64,000 bases of DNA from Chrysogorgia sp. JL179-B06 (Eukaryota > Cnidaria > Anthozoa > Scleralcyonacea > Chrysogorgiidae), in the NCBI GenBank assembly GCA_035772405.1, contig JAYKKM010000078.1, positions 1,105,001 through 1,169,000 of the forward strand, given 5' to 3'. Below, piece after piece: positions 48,011 to 58,639 of this stretch. The notes beneath the pieces were generated by a model. The model was given only the letters and a program-made list of their open reading frames with translations, was not told the origin of the DNA and searched no databases. Each line of letters opens with the position of its first letter. Within the stretch, counting starts at the first letter, position 1. The position numbers and the translations under genes are program-made.

Positions 48011-49057
48011 GTGGTGAGCATTGTTGACCCTCCTGGTGATTGTGATCAATATGGACTGCCTGATGAACGCTCCATATCAACAGTTGTCGGCAGTCTCGTC
48101 AAAGAAATAGCCGCGCTAAAAGAAGGTCACCAAGAGCTATCCCGAAAGGTCGAAAGCCTATCGACGACAAACAACAAGGAAGTTATCACCCCAGAAATGC
48201 AGCGCCTACAAGAGCAACTCGCAGACATGCGTGAGCAAAACTCGCTTCTAACCAAACGCAACCGAGATTTTGAAAATGAGAATTCCAGTCTATTGACGGC
48301 AATCAGATTGCTCCAGGATCCTCAGTCAATTAACGAGAAAAGAAATCGAACAAAGCCTAAAGATACCACCATGGTAGCAGAAGGCAGAGTTAGCAAGTCG
48401 ACAAACTCCAATGAAGATAAAGAAGGAGGATACCAGGTCGTCAAGAAGTCAAAAAAGAAGACGAAGGCTGGAAAGAAAGTCATCCAAAATCGACCTGCAC
48501 AAGATGTCACCACTGGCAATAAAGGAAGAAATGATGATCAAGTCAAACAGGCAACTACAGTCATTATAGGAGACTCAATTGTCAAGAAATTGAACAGTAT
48601 TCAGGTGAGTAAGTCATCGAAGTCAAAGGTGATTGTGAGATCCTTCCCAGGTGCACGTGTAATGGACATGTACCATTACATGAAGCCAGTTCTGTCGCAG
48701 GTGCGTAAACCAGCTCATGTAATTTTCCATGTTGGCACTAATGACTTGAAAGACAAAGATCCCCAAGCTGTGGCCAATGAAATCGAAGACTTGATGAGGT
48801 TTACGGAGTCCAACTACCCCGGTGTTTCAGTGAGCACATCCAGCCTAACCCAGAGGTATGATGATAGCAGTTTAACATCCAAGGTTAGTGATGTTAACAA
48901 GATCACAAAACGGTTTTCCAATCAAAGTGGTAGATTACAAATCTTACACAACAACATTGATGAGTCGGTACTAAATAAGCATAAACTCCATTTAAACAAC
49001 AAAGGTGTTGCTATTTTAGCAAACAACCTCACCAATTTTATAGTTAATCATCGATGA
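48011..49057 (+). pseudogene. LINE copy 5 ORF1 main part: coiled coil plus SGNH domain
   Basis: About 348 residues are open. A heptad-rich coiled coil (VGSLVKEIAALKEGHQELSR, then LQEQLADMREQN) is followed by a Lys-rich linker and an SGNH-like domain with VIIGDSIVKKL, VRSFPGARVMDMYHYM, FHVGTNDLKDKD and KHKLHLNNKGVAILANNL. The N-terminal 150 residues lie in two other frames (47569-47712 and 47718-48017), so the gene is broken upstream. Confidence 0.85.
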
Positions 49058-49314
49058 TGGTCAAATTGTTCCAATGACACCACAAGTACTCACAGTGACT
49101 TAACCCCATCCTCAAATAGTATTCATAACCACAATGTTACATCCAAACTAGCTAAGGATTTAAATTTGGTCAACTAAACATTAATGGTCTGCTGTCTCAC
49201 ATTGATCAAGTAAGGATTCTAATAACAGAGTATGAGTTTGATATTCTTGCTATCAATGAGACCAAGCTTGATCAAAGTGTAGACAGTGGACTCGTTCAAA
49301 TAAACCAATATACC

Positions 49315-51884
49315 TTGGTTAGGTTGGATCGTAACACCAATCGAGGGGGTGGAGTTGCATTGTATATCAAAGATTATATTAACTATAAATTACGTGGTGA
49401 CATTGTGCCTGCTAATTTAGAAATGTTAGCAATAGAAATTTCCAAGCCAAAGGTCAGGCCAATAATTGTTGCCACTTGGTATAGACCACCACAATCTCCA
49501 GTCAGTACTTTTAGAGAGTTTGAAGACTTCCTTAAAACTGTGGACACTGGGGGTAAAGAAACTTTGATAGCAGGTGATATAAATTGTGATATAGCTCAAA
49601 CTTCAATTGATCCACTATGTGCCCCTACAAAGTTTCTTTACGATACCTACCAATTTACTCAGTTGATCACAGATTATACTGAAGTGACAGACCGATCTAA
49701 AACACTGATTGATCACTTGCTTAGCAATGAGCCTCAAAATATAGTTGACTCAGGAGTTATTGAAACTTGTATAAGTGATCATTATTTGATATATGGTGTC
49801 AGGAAATTTCAAACTATTAAATGTGAACCAAGATATACTGAAAGTCGGAACATGAAAAACTTTAACACACAGTCATTTATAGATGACCTTCATAATGCTC
49901 AGTGGGACCTCATAGAACAATACGAGGATCCTAATGATATGGTTCATATTTGGGAGAATTTATTCATACAAATATTGGATGTTCATGCTCCCTTAAGAAA
50001 AAAGAGAGTTAAAAACAAACCTTCACCATGGTTGACTACTGAAATTAAGAAATTAATGTATAAAAGAGATTACTTAAAAAAGAAGTCAATTTCCAATAAA
50101 TCAAGGTCCACATTTGAAGCATACAAACGTGCAAGAAATGAGATTAATGCAGCAAGTAGATTATCTCACAAAAGAAGTAAATGATGACGGCCAAAGCAGC
50201 TGGCATACCTGGAGAGCAATTAACAATCTTTTAGGTCGCAAATCAAAAGTCACTGGTGTGATGGAACTAAATGTTGATGAAAATATTGTCACTGATCCAC
50301 ATTCAATATCTGAAATATTTAATGAACATTTTTCAACAGTAGGTAGCAAGATCAGTGACAATGTTCCACACACTTCTGTCTCACCAGAGACTTTTGTTAA
50401 ACAAAGTGATTCACATTTTCAGTTTTCTACTGTTGCTTCTCCAGTTATCCAGCAAATGCTCTCTACGCTGTCTGTTCGCAAAGCCTCAGGTATCGATAAG
50501 ATTTCGGCTAAGATTTTGCGACATGCTGCTCCTGTTATAAGTGGACCTTTAAGTGTTATATTTAACCAATCCATCCTAACTGGAATTTTTCCTGACAGGT
50601 GGAAAAATGCAAAAGTTTTTCCAGCTCATATGGGTAAAGACAAGGATGACCCAAATAATTATAGACCTATCTCTGTGCTACCTGTTGTAGCTAAGGTTTT
50701 TGAAAAACTCATTTTCAATCAAGCATATCACTATCTGATTGAAAATAACATTCTAAGTAAGTTTCAATCAGGGTTTAGGTCTGGGAAGTCTACTGTCACT
50801 GCTCTCTTACAGGCTACTGAAAATTGGTATAAAAATATTGATTGTGGTTATATTAATGGAGTAGTACTCATTGACTTAAGTAAAGCTTTCGACACTGTTG
50901 ACCACACAATTCTGTTAAATAAATTGAGTATGTATGGAATGAATGACTCTTCGTTAGATTGGTTCACTTCATACCTAGATCAGAGACATCAGTGTTGTGT
51001 GGTCAATGGTGTTCAGTCAGACTTCAAACCCATTACTATTGGAGTTCCTCAGGGATCTATCTTAGGACCACTATTATTTCTGTTATATATAAATGACCTC
51101 CCAAACTGTTTGACATCTACCAATCCTGGTATGTATGCAGATAATACACAAATTACAGCTTGTGCTGAAACTGTGGATGAACTTCAAGGCAATAGCTTCT
51201 AATTATCGACTTAATCAGTTTATTACTGATCCTAAAATTAATCTTAACAATGAAGCTATTAAAAGAGTCACTAAATCTAAGCTGCTAGGTGTTATAGTAG
51301 ATGACAAACTACTTTGGGACGCTCATGTGAATGAAATAATTATTCCAAAAGTTTTAAAGGGTTTGAGGATGCTTCGTCAATTACGAGATCTATTTCCATT
51401 ATCCAACTTGATTGAAGTATACAATGCACTCGTATCCCCCCATTTTGATTACTGTTCTCTTATATGGGGAAACTGTGGCACTGTGTTAAAGAGCAAGCTC
51501 CAAAAACTACAAAATAGAGCTGCTCGTATTATTACTAAATCAGGTTATGAAATTAGATCAACAACCATTCTGAATTCATTAAACTGGCGTAATCTAGAAT
51601 CTCAAAGAAATCAAACAAAAGCCAGTATGATATACAAAATTGTTAATGGTAATGCACCTGACCACTTACAAGAATTGTTTTCCTTTGTCAATGAGACTCA
51701 TGGTTACAATTTGAGAAATTTAGATGTAAATTTAAAGATGCCATTACCTCAAACCGAGTACTCAAAACGTAGTTTGGCATACAGTGGTTCAGTACTATGG
51801 AATAATTTACCATCATCGATGAAATCTGCATCCTCTGTACATATTTTTAAAAACTTTGTAAAATCTTATGACTTTGATATGTAA
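49315..51884 (+). pseudogene. LINE copy 5 ORF2: endonuclease-RT with internal deletion
   Basis: Endonuclease (GGGVALYIKDYINYKLRGDI, WYRPPQSP, GDINCDI, ISDHYLIYG), RT fingers and palm ([63 protein letters not shown]), then a short deletion and the C-terminal domain (LRMLRQLRDL ... NRAARIITKSGYEIRS). Frame breaks lie at about 49180, 50165 and 51190. The endonuclease start is upstream of 49315 in a shifted frame (about 49160). Confidence 0.87.
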
Positions 51885-52046
51885 ATAGGCAGATAATTAA
51901 ATAGATAATTAAATAGTCTGTCAATAATTTTTCCATGTAAATAGTTATATTATGTAAATAGTTAGTTTTATTAATTAGTTTAAGTTAAACGGCTTCCTTG
52001 AAAAGCAATTGTAAAATTGAAGGAATTACCGTTTTTAAATAAAGTT

Positions 52047-52324
52047 GTCTCTCTCTCTCTGTGTCTCTCTATGTCTCTGTGTCTCGGTGTGTCTCTGTGC
52101 GTCTATGTTTTTCTCTGTGTGTCTCTGTGTGTCTGTCTCTCTATATCGCTCTGTCTCTCTCTGTGTATCTATGTGTCTCTCTGTGTCTCTCTGCATCTTT
52201 CTGTGTCTCTCTGTGTCTCTGTGTGTCTCTTTGTGTCTCTATGTGTCTCTCTGCGTCTCTCTGTCTCTCTGTGTCTCTCTATATCTCTGTGTCTCGCTGT
52301 ATCTCTCTAATTCTCTCTGTCTCA
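52047..52324. repeat. (TCTCTGTG)n-type microsatellite 5
   Basis: About 280 bp. This is the right-hand end of the LINE/microsatellite series; unrelated sequence follows. Confidence 0.9.
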
Positions 52325-52401
52325 AAGAGAATTATTGTTGTGACAAACCGCCGCTGTTTAACATTGATCTAGATCACATAGTTGCAGATTAACTGTATTT
52401 A

Positions 52402-52770
52402 TTGCTTCAAGTGACAGACATTCTTGTTGAAAACATAGTGCATGAATGCCTAGATTGGGACAAAAATGATGAACTGGACTGTCCAAGAGGTGCAAAGCGT
52501 GGCGGTATTCACCTAAATAGATTAATTGAAACAATCAGATCATGTGGTGTTTCATTTCATGTTTGGGAAAAAAGGGATGCTGATGGAAAGTCCAGTGGTC
52601 ACCATGATTGGACAAGCCTGTTAGGATCAGACAAAAAGCACCTTTTGGCCGAACTCCCATCGAAAATGCCAGTAACTTTACATCCATCGACCGTTGAATC
52701 TGTCATTAAAATATGGCAAGGATTTGAATTGTTATTTAAAGCTTACAGTGTTTACAACAAGAGTGTTTGA
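52402..52770 (+). CDS. Unidentified conserved-looking ORF
   Basis: A 122-residue frame (VENIVHECLDWDKNDELDCP, RGGIHLNRLIETIRSCGVSF, SSGHHDWTSLLGSDKKHLL, TVESVIKIWQGFELLF). The composition and charge pattern look like real protein and I have the impression it is multi-copy in invertebrate genomes, but I cannot name the family. It may be one exon of a transposon-linked gene together with the OTU-like pieces to the right. Confidence 0.4.
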   Translation: MLQVTDILVENIVHECLDWDKNDELDCPRGAKRGGIHLNRLIETIRSCGVSFHVWEKRDADGKSSGHHDWTSLLGSDKKHLLAELPSKMPVTLHPSTVESVIKIWQGFELLFKAYSVYNKSV

Positions 52771-52969
52771 TCACACATTCGGTACGGATTGCCTTTGTGT
52801 TTACCTCATGAATTATTAATGATTGAGAGATACACTAGCCGAATTGCACACACCGGCAAATTTGATTAAATTTTTTTTTTTAATCATGCATTAACATACT
52901 TGTGTACATCGCGACTGTTTAACAATATATTGTGATATTTTTAGTCTACAATGTCAGGTTCCTGTCACG

Positions 52970-53395
52970 ATGTTGTACAACTTGGAGCCTGGCAAAATTA
53001 AAGCAGATGGCAACAGTTTGTTCCATTCCATTGCCATGGCTATGGCTATGAACATGAATGATGAATTCCACCAAGAGGACCTTGCGTGCATATACTGTAT
53101 TTATATTCTACTGTCTTTGGAGCTACATAGATGGAATATTTTGTTAAAGGTATTTGATTACTATGTGGTCATTAGTAGCTACTGTACATTACTACTTAGA
53201 TCTGTTGTCCCATTTCTTTAAACATTTTCGAAATCTGGTCTGAAAAACCCTGGTGTTGGGCAGCTTAAGTTTAGGACATACTGTAACAATGGAGGATGTG
53301 CTGAAAAAACATCTTTGCATAGTGCAACGTCTGCCATTGAATTTTTCACTGCTGTTTATCAGGAAGAAGTGACGGCTACAGCAATACATGGGGTA
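52970..53395 (+). pseudogene. OTU-like cysteine protease fragment with Cys-to-Ser change
   Basis: The segment KIKADGNSLFHSIAMAMAM matches the OTU active-site block (usually ADGNCLFRAI) but with Ser where the catalytic Cys belongs. An intron-like break follows. A second block (LKFRTYCNNGGCAEKTSLHS, ending HG|gtaagt at about 53392) may be the next exon. A missing nucleophile suggests a dead enzyme or a ubiquitin-binding role. It could be part of the same gene as 52402-52770. Confidence 0.35.
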
Positions 53396-53509
53396 AGTAC
53401 TCGGGTACAGTGTAACAATGTATTATATCAAATATTATATGTCAAATTACTGTATTCAGCTAACATAAACACGTCCAATCTATGTCATGCAGTTTTTTTA
53501 TATTTTTAA

Positions 53510-54360
53510 AATATTTGGTTATCAAACTGTCTAACACCAGGAGTTGAGGCCTATGATAATCGTGTCAAGTTCGCATTAAACGCTGGGACATCCGTGGTTC
53601 GTATCTTGTGAGCAGACTTGGAGAGTAGCAGTTGTTCTCCTAATCACTTTGTACTGTAGTCTTTGTGCCTTTATTGCAATGTAGTTGGTGTCTCTGTTCA
53701 GGATCTGGAATGTTTCAGTATTCTTGTGTACTTTAATTTTGCTTAGCATTATTTTTGAAGTTCACTTGTAGACGATACATTTACGGGAAAGAACAGGTAG
53801 GTAGTGAATAGCGTGGTAGTACAAACCTTAATGTTTCGTTTTCATTTCCAGAATCCAACACCTATAAAAACGAATTGGATGATATCTGTGCTGCAGATGA
53901 TTTCTGTCAGTTGCGAAACGACAAATAGAGAATTGGCAAATAGAGAATTGGATCCAATGTGGCCACTGTCCACAAAAGTTCCATCATCAATGTGTCTTCC
54001 ACTATTAGCAGGAACTACCTTGTCGAAAGTGGAGTTGTGACTGCAATACTGACTTTTTCATTTAGGTTATACATATATATTCAAATACATATATGGAAAA
54101 GTGACTGTGGTCTTCAAATCAACCTTTGAGCTATTGAGACACGGTCAGAACGGTCAGGTATTTTTCCATGTACATGATAGATAAACCTTTATTTAAGCAT
54201 GGTAATCCTATCAGCGCACAAGAGGCACTGGTATCAACAGGAGCTATGCATTAAAAACTAAATACATTACAGGATACAGAATACAAGAGTATTACAATAG
54301 AATTAAAGTTTAAAAATATATACATTAGATATATCCACTTATTTATTACTAACATTCTTA
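53510..54360. other. No recognisable gene
   Basis: AT-rich with short open frames. A tandem AATAGAGAATTGG(CA/AT) duplication occurs near 53925-53952. Confidence 0.3.
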
Positions 54361-54364
54361 AAAA

Positions 54365-55455
54365 CTATGCAACCATTATAAAAAACGATTTTTTCGAAGA
54401 TTCCAGTTTAACACGAGGCAAGTGCAAAATATTGCTCTGCCTAGTTGTCCTGTTGATCATATCCTTATTAAAAGTAAAGTAATGATTAAAATATTGTGGC
54501 ATAAAACCCTTAAGACATTTATTTACAAGTTTTAAAATATGTCCGTTGCATCTATTCTCTAAACAGGTCCATTTGAGGCTCTCAAGGGCGACATCGCTAC
54601 TTGAGGTCTTCATAACAATTCTGGCGGCTCGTCTCTAAAGCAAGATCGTCATTTCCATTGCAGCAGGCCCAAGTACAATGACAATAGTCAAATATTGGTA
54701 ATATAAAGGATTTGTAAATCTTGCTTGCTGAATATGTAGTTAACTCCTTTCTTAGCCTACCAAGTAGCCCAATTCTCTTGCCAGCTTTAGACGATGTAGG
54801 TTACATGAGACTTCCATGAGAGCTTGTCATCCACAACAACACCCAAATACTTATATTCCAACATGCACTTAATTTGCTGCTGACAAATAGATATTGAAAT
54901 TTTCCAAATTTGCTACATTACTACTTGTTCCGAAAAGAACTACTTCAGTCTTTTTGATGTTCAGGAATAACAGATTGTTCTGCAACCAATCATTAATACA
55001 TAGCTCTGAATGTGGAGTTGATTCAATGACTTCTAAACACTTTGCAGAAAAAAATAGAACTATATCATCGGCATACTTCAAGATATTACAGCGAACAATA
55101 CAATCCGGTAGATCATTTATGAAAAGCACAAACAGGAGGGGGCCAAGGATAGGAGAAATAATTTTCGAACTGAACTTGACTTCCATTACCCAAGGTAGTC
55201 TCTGAACCACAAAAGTTCTGAGTTCCGAATCCCGTAACGCGACAATTTTTCAATTAACAAGCCATGGTCCACGGTGTCGAATGCTTTGCGTAAGTCGATA
55301 AATACGGAACCAGTTAACATTCCTTGGTCCATCGAACGACGAATTGTATCAGTCAAAGAGATAGTAGCAAATTCGGTAGCAGCAGACATCTCATCTAACC
55401 ATAACGTGAACCAAGGCCTCCCGAGCGCACTTCCCAAAGTAGCGAAGTGATACAC
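54365..55455 (-). pseudogene. Decayed LINE reverse transcriptase, opposite orientation
   Basis: On the minus strand: [20 protein letters not shown] (palm), then a frameshift, LGPLLFVLFINDLPDCI, LKYADDIVLFF (catalytic box), NDWLQNNLLFLNIKKTEVVL and a C-terminal piece (NRCNGHILKLVNKCLKGFMP). It is a different LINE lineage from the five tandem copies, with several breaks and no 5' part. Confidence 0.75.
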
Positions 55456-55719
55456 AACTTCTTGTATACAAAAGGCTTTAAGAATAATAATTAGTAGAGA
55501 GGATTTAATATAGTCAAATACATATATTGAAAAAGTTACTGCTCCAACTGGGATCTACCAATACAACCATTCATGATGTTATTTGTATGTTTTCTATAAT
55601 TTCCAGTGCTTTGATTATTCTCTGTTGGTTAAGAAGTTTAATGTTTAAGTGGAGTTTTTACCAAGTAATGGGGGAATCTAGTGGATTAATGTATGATTTT
55701 AGGTGACTGTATGCTGTTT

Positions 55720-56660
55720 GTTTTTACATCCGAAGGTGTTCTTTAATCCGTGAAACAATTGTTCGTCCGGTTCCTCCAATATAGACTCTGACATCAGGAA
55801 CATGTATGGAAGACACTTGGTAAAACAGTGGTTTTCTTTTAATGCTAGTGTGCATGTTCTGCAATCTGGTGGTGCAAAAACTCTTGACAACTGTTGTCCA
55901 TTCATAAAGTGTACTATGACTGCTAAAGTACATGGCTTCAGTTCTTCATTAACAAATGGTAACTTCAGGCAGATATCTCTGATGTTCTTCTTTATGCTGT
56001 GTGGTACGTAACGTACGTTTGATGACTGCTTTCACAAACTTCATAGGATATCCATTTCGAATGAACATGGACGTAATTATGCAGAGACTTGGATCTCGTT
56101 TCTCCAATCAAAATTCCAAGTTTAGGTGAAATTGAGCCATGGCTATCCCAAGGAGTTATGCATTGACTGTGGATGGATGTAACAGAGTGTTATGGAGAAT
56201 GCTTTCGTCTCACAGTCAAATAAAACCAATGTATCTACAAATGGTATTTGGTTATCGTTTGGCATTTCAATGGTAAACTTGATTGCAGTATTCAAATTGT
56301 TCACTGTGGATATGCCATGAAAATTATATATCGTTTCAGAAAAATAGATCCATCGTATATCAAGAGTATATGCGAATCAAGCTCGTTCATGTCCCATGGC
56401 AAGGCATGTCTTCTGATTGTAACTTCTTCCTCCAATTAGTATGACATGACTTGTCAAACTTAGTTGAAGGAGTGATTCGAAATCAAAACTCAAAGCTAAT
56501 AAACCACAATCTGATTTGTTTAAAAAAGAAACGCTTTGCAACAATTAAGACTCCAAGAGTGTTGTTGTTAATATCTTCTAATGGTATCGAGCCATATAGG
56601 TTGCAAACGTCAAGGCTACAAACAAAAAGCTGTAAACTTTGCCTTCAATGATGCACCAAC
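55720..56660 (-). pseudogene. Penelope-like element remnant: RT end plus GIY-YIG endonuclease
   Basis: Reading leftwards, an RT-like block (NNLNTAIKFTIEMPNDNQIP, then FVDTLV) matches the 'LN..H..IKFT.E.....I.FLDT' block of Penelope-like RTs. A GIY-YIG domain follows (VPDVRVYIGGTGRTIVSRIK, EHLRM). RT followed by GIY-YIG is diagnostic of EN(+) Penelope-like elements. Multiple frameshifts and stops make it a relic. Confidence 0.65.
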
Positions 56661-56699
56661 AATTGAAAGTACTGCAGGGATAGGAATAATGCAATTTGT

Positions 56700-57820
56700 A
56701 GATCGTTAATCGTATATACATGCATGTATATATTAAACTATACTTTTCCTGTTAATACCATGGATGGGGATCTGAAGTAAATGATGCACCGATACTAGTA
56801 TTGATCGATATGATATTAACAATTTTATGAACGATATATGCAGATATTCTGTTTTCAGAACGTACAAATGATAATTAAAGATTGAAGAAATTATATTTCT
56901 CAACATATATATATTATATATATAGCGCCTGTATCCTATACTCCGATCAGCGCCTGTATCTTATACTCAGATCCCAATATCGGTCCATCACTATCTGCAA
57001 TGTACATGTTTACATGATACAAAATATTCTATTTTACCTCTGACAAATCGGAAAACTGAAAATGGAATATTTGGCGATTTACAGGAAACCATAGGTAATT
57101 GCGTAATAAAAAAGAAAGTGTGTTTTCAATGCATGCTGAACTAATTATGCATGAGCAGATAAACTGTACAGACGTTCACAGCAGGAAATATCATAATTTA
57201 AACCTCTTTAGAAACATTGCAAAAGAAATATTCCTGGAAGGGTTGGGTGTCGACAATACCGTTTCGTATATAAATCGCTGCATTGGTCAACTCGGACTGT
57301 CCTCACCTACAAATTAATTAGGGGTGTGTGGAAAATAAACCAAATCTGAACTACGTTGATCTTCTGGCTATCATGAACAAATTGATGACTTTCAAATGGC
57401 ACAACTGCGATTTTCAGAAGCGTTCTCAGAAGGGGTACAACATCTTGAGGTAAATGATCTCCCACAACAGCACAAAGAAAAATGGACAATGGTTTTGAAG
57501 TACTTGAAAATCAGGAGATATCCTTCCACCAATTTGTTACAGATCATTGTTAAAACGAAAAATTACACAGATTGGAGAGTTTTATGAAATAGCCTGAATA
57601 AACTCAAACTGACAATGGCCATTCCGTGTCCTGGCCAAATGTTGTGACGCACCATACCAAGAACTTCTTGAGATTGTTGTATCTATCAAGCTGAGATGTC
57701 AGAAAAGCATATACTTCTTCCAGGATCCTCTGATGTAACAGTGGCCAGAATATCCTTTTTCAGTATGTAGACTCGATCTTTATGGATAGTAAAGGTGAAA
57801 ATAAAAATATTAAAACTGCT
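56700..57820. other. Unassigned interval with short open frames
   Basis: Contains (TA)n tracts near 56905-56925, a direct repeat of GCGCCTGTATC(C/T)TATACTC (56927 and 56951), and short frames at 57099-57317 and 57396-57587 that I cannot assign. Confidence 0.35.
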
Positions 57821-57825
57821 GTGTT

Positions 57826-57924
57826 AATTCTACGAAAATTATCCCCTCGCCCGGACGGCGCGAAGCGCCGTCCAGCGCCAAAGGCGCTGGGGCGAGGGTG
57901 ATAATCTTGACGGGGTGGTAGAAT
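57826..57924. repeat. GC-rich T-shaped (three-way) hairpin
   Basis: Outer stem 57844-57852 with 57890-57898 (9 bp, CCCTCGCCC), extended outward by TTATC/GATAA and ATTCTAC/GTAGAAT with bulges. Inside are two perfect hairpins with 3-nt loops: GGACGGCGC-GAA-GCGCCGTCC (57853-57873) and AGCGCC-AAA-GGCGCT (57874-57888). It is an isolated GC island in AT-rich DNA. Confidence 0.85.
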
Positions 57925-58566
57925 GTCCGGTCGTGTATGAGAAGTTAGTTCTGTAAAAGGTTTGTGCCGCGTATATAGGTATCCATCAACCGGACATCGG
58001 TTGTCTTGGTTACGATGACGTGCTCACGGGGAAGAAAGTAGGTAAACAAGGATATTTATGGATTTAAAAGGATATTTATCTGGTCGTGAGCGAGAACATA
58101 ATTTTGTGTTGTTTTACTCGAAAAAACGTGAAATGTACAAATGAGTATGGCAGGCTGAAGCTGCACGAGCAGAAGAGAACGAGAGGGGACAGTTGTTATT
58201 AAAAACAAAACCTCAATACTTATGTAACAAAACCAACACAGCAAGAAGGATTGCGACAGAAACAAGTCAAAGCGACTCGAAGACGATATCCAGTGTTTAT
58301 AATACTACAGAACAGTAAGTGTTTGTTCATATTTTGAAATATACAGTATGTTTATTCTGTGTTTGATAATGAGCCTATATAGTAGACTATAGCTGTGTTT
58401 CAGTGTTTATACGACCTGGGCCTGGCCTACAATTTATAGTATATAAACAAGCATTACTGTATATACTGGTCAGTGTTAATATACACACTGCTGTATAGTG
58501 AATAAGGGAGAGATTGGAGTAGAAAGATGATACATGGATTGTCAAGCTCATATCCTCATAAAATGA

Positions 58567-58637
58567 TTCTGAGTCCTGGACAGGAATCGAACCTGTAACT
58601 TGATTGCTTCTAACCATTGAGCTACCGAGACTCAGAT
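58567..58637 (-). repeat. tRNA-derived SINE-like piece
   Basis: On the minus strand CGGTAGCTCAATGGTTAGAAGC (A-box) and AGGTTCGATTCCTG (B-box) are about 12 nt apart, with no anticodon arm. It resembles the piece at 22951 in architecture but not in sequence. Confidence 0.55.
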
Positions 58638-58639
58638 GG

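Larger units (their letters stand above)
47561..52046 (+). mobile_element. LINE copy 5 (CR1/L2-like), near full length
   Basis: Begins AACAAAATGGCGGATAC immediately after the microsatellite, mirroring copy 4's start. It is the same subfamily as copy 3, with high similarity across ORF2. Small shifts break ORF1 (an 11-bp tandem duplication ACCAAAGAGGA near 47685, and another near 48015). In ORF2 a gap of about 110 bp near 51187 removes the segment after the catalytic box, which reads YADN. The 3' hairpin AACGG...CCGTT and AAATAAAG lead into microsatellite 5. Confidence 0.9.

Noticed and set aside
53804..54040. 78-residue plus-strand ORF
   Set aside because: Contains a recent tandem duplication and no recognisable protein features; likely chance.
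57844..57898. Bacterial REP element or contamination
   Set aside because: The hairpin is embedded in AT-rich, repeat-bearing DNA continuous with eukaryotic transposons; nothing else bacterial is near.
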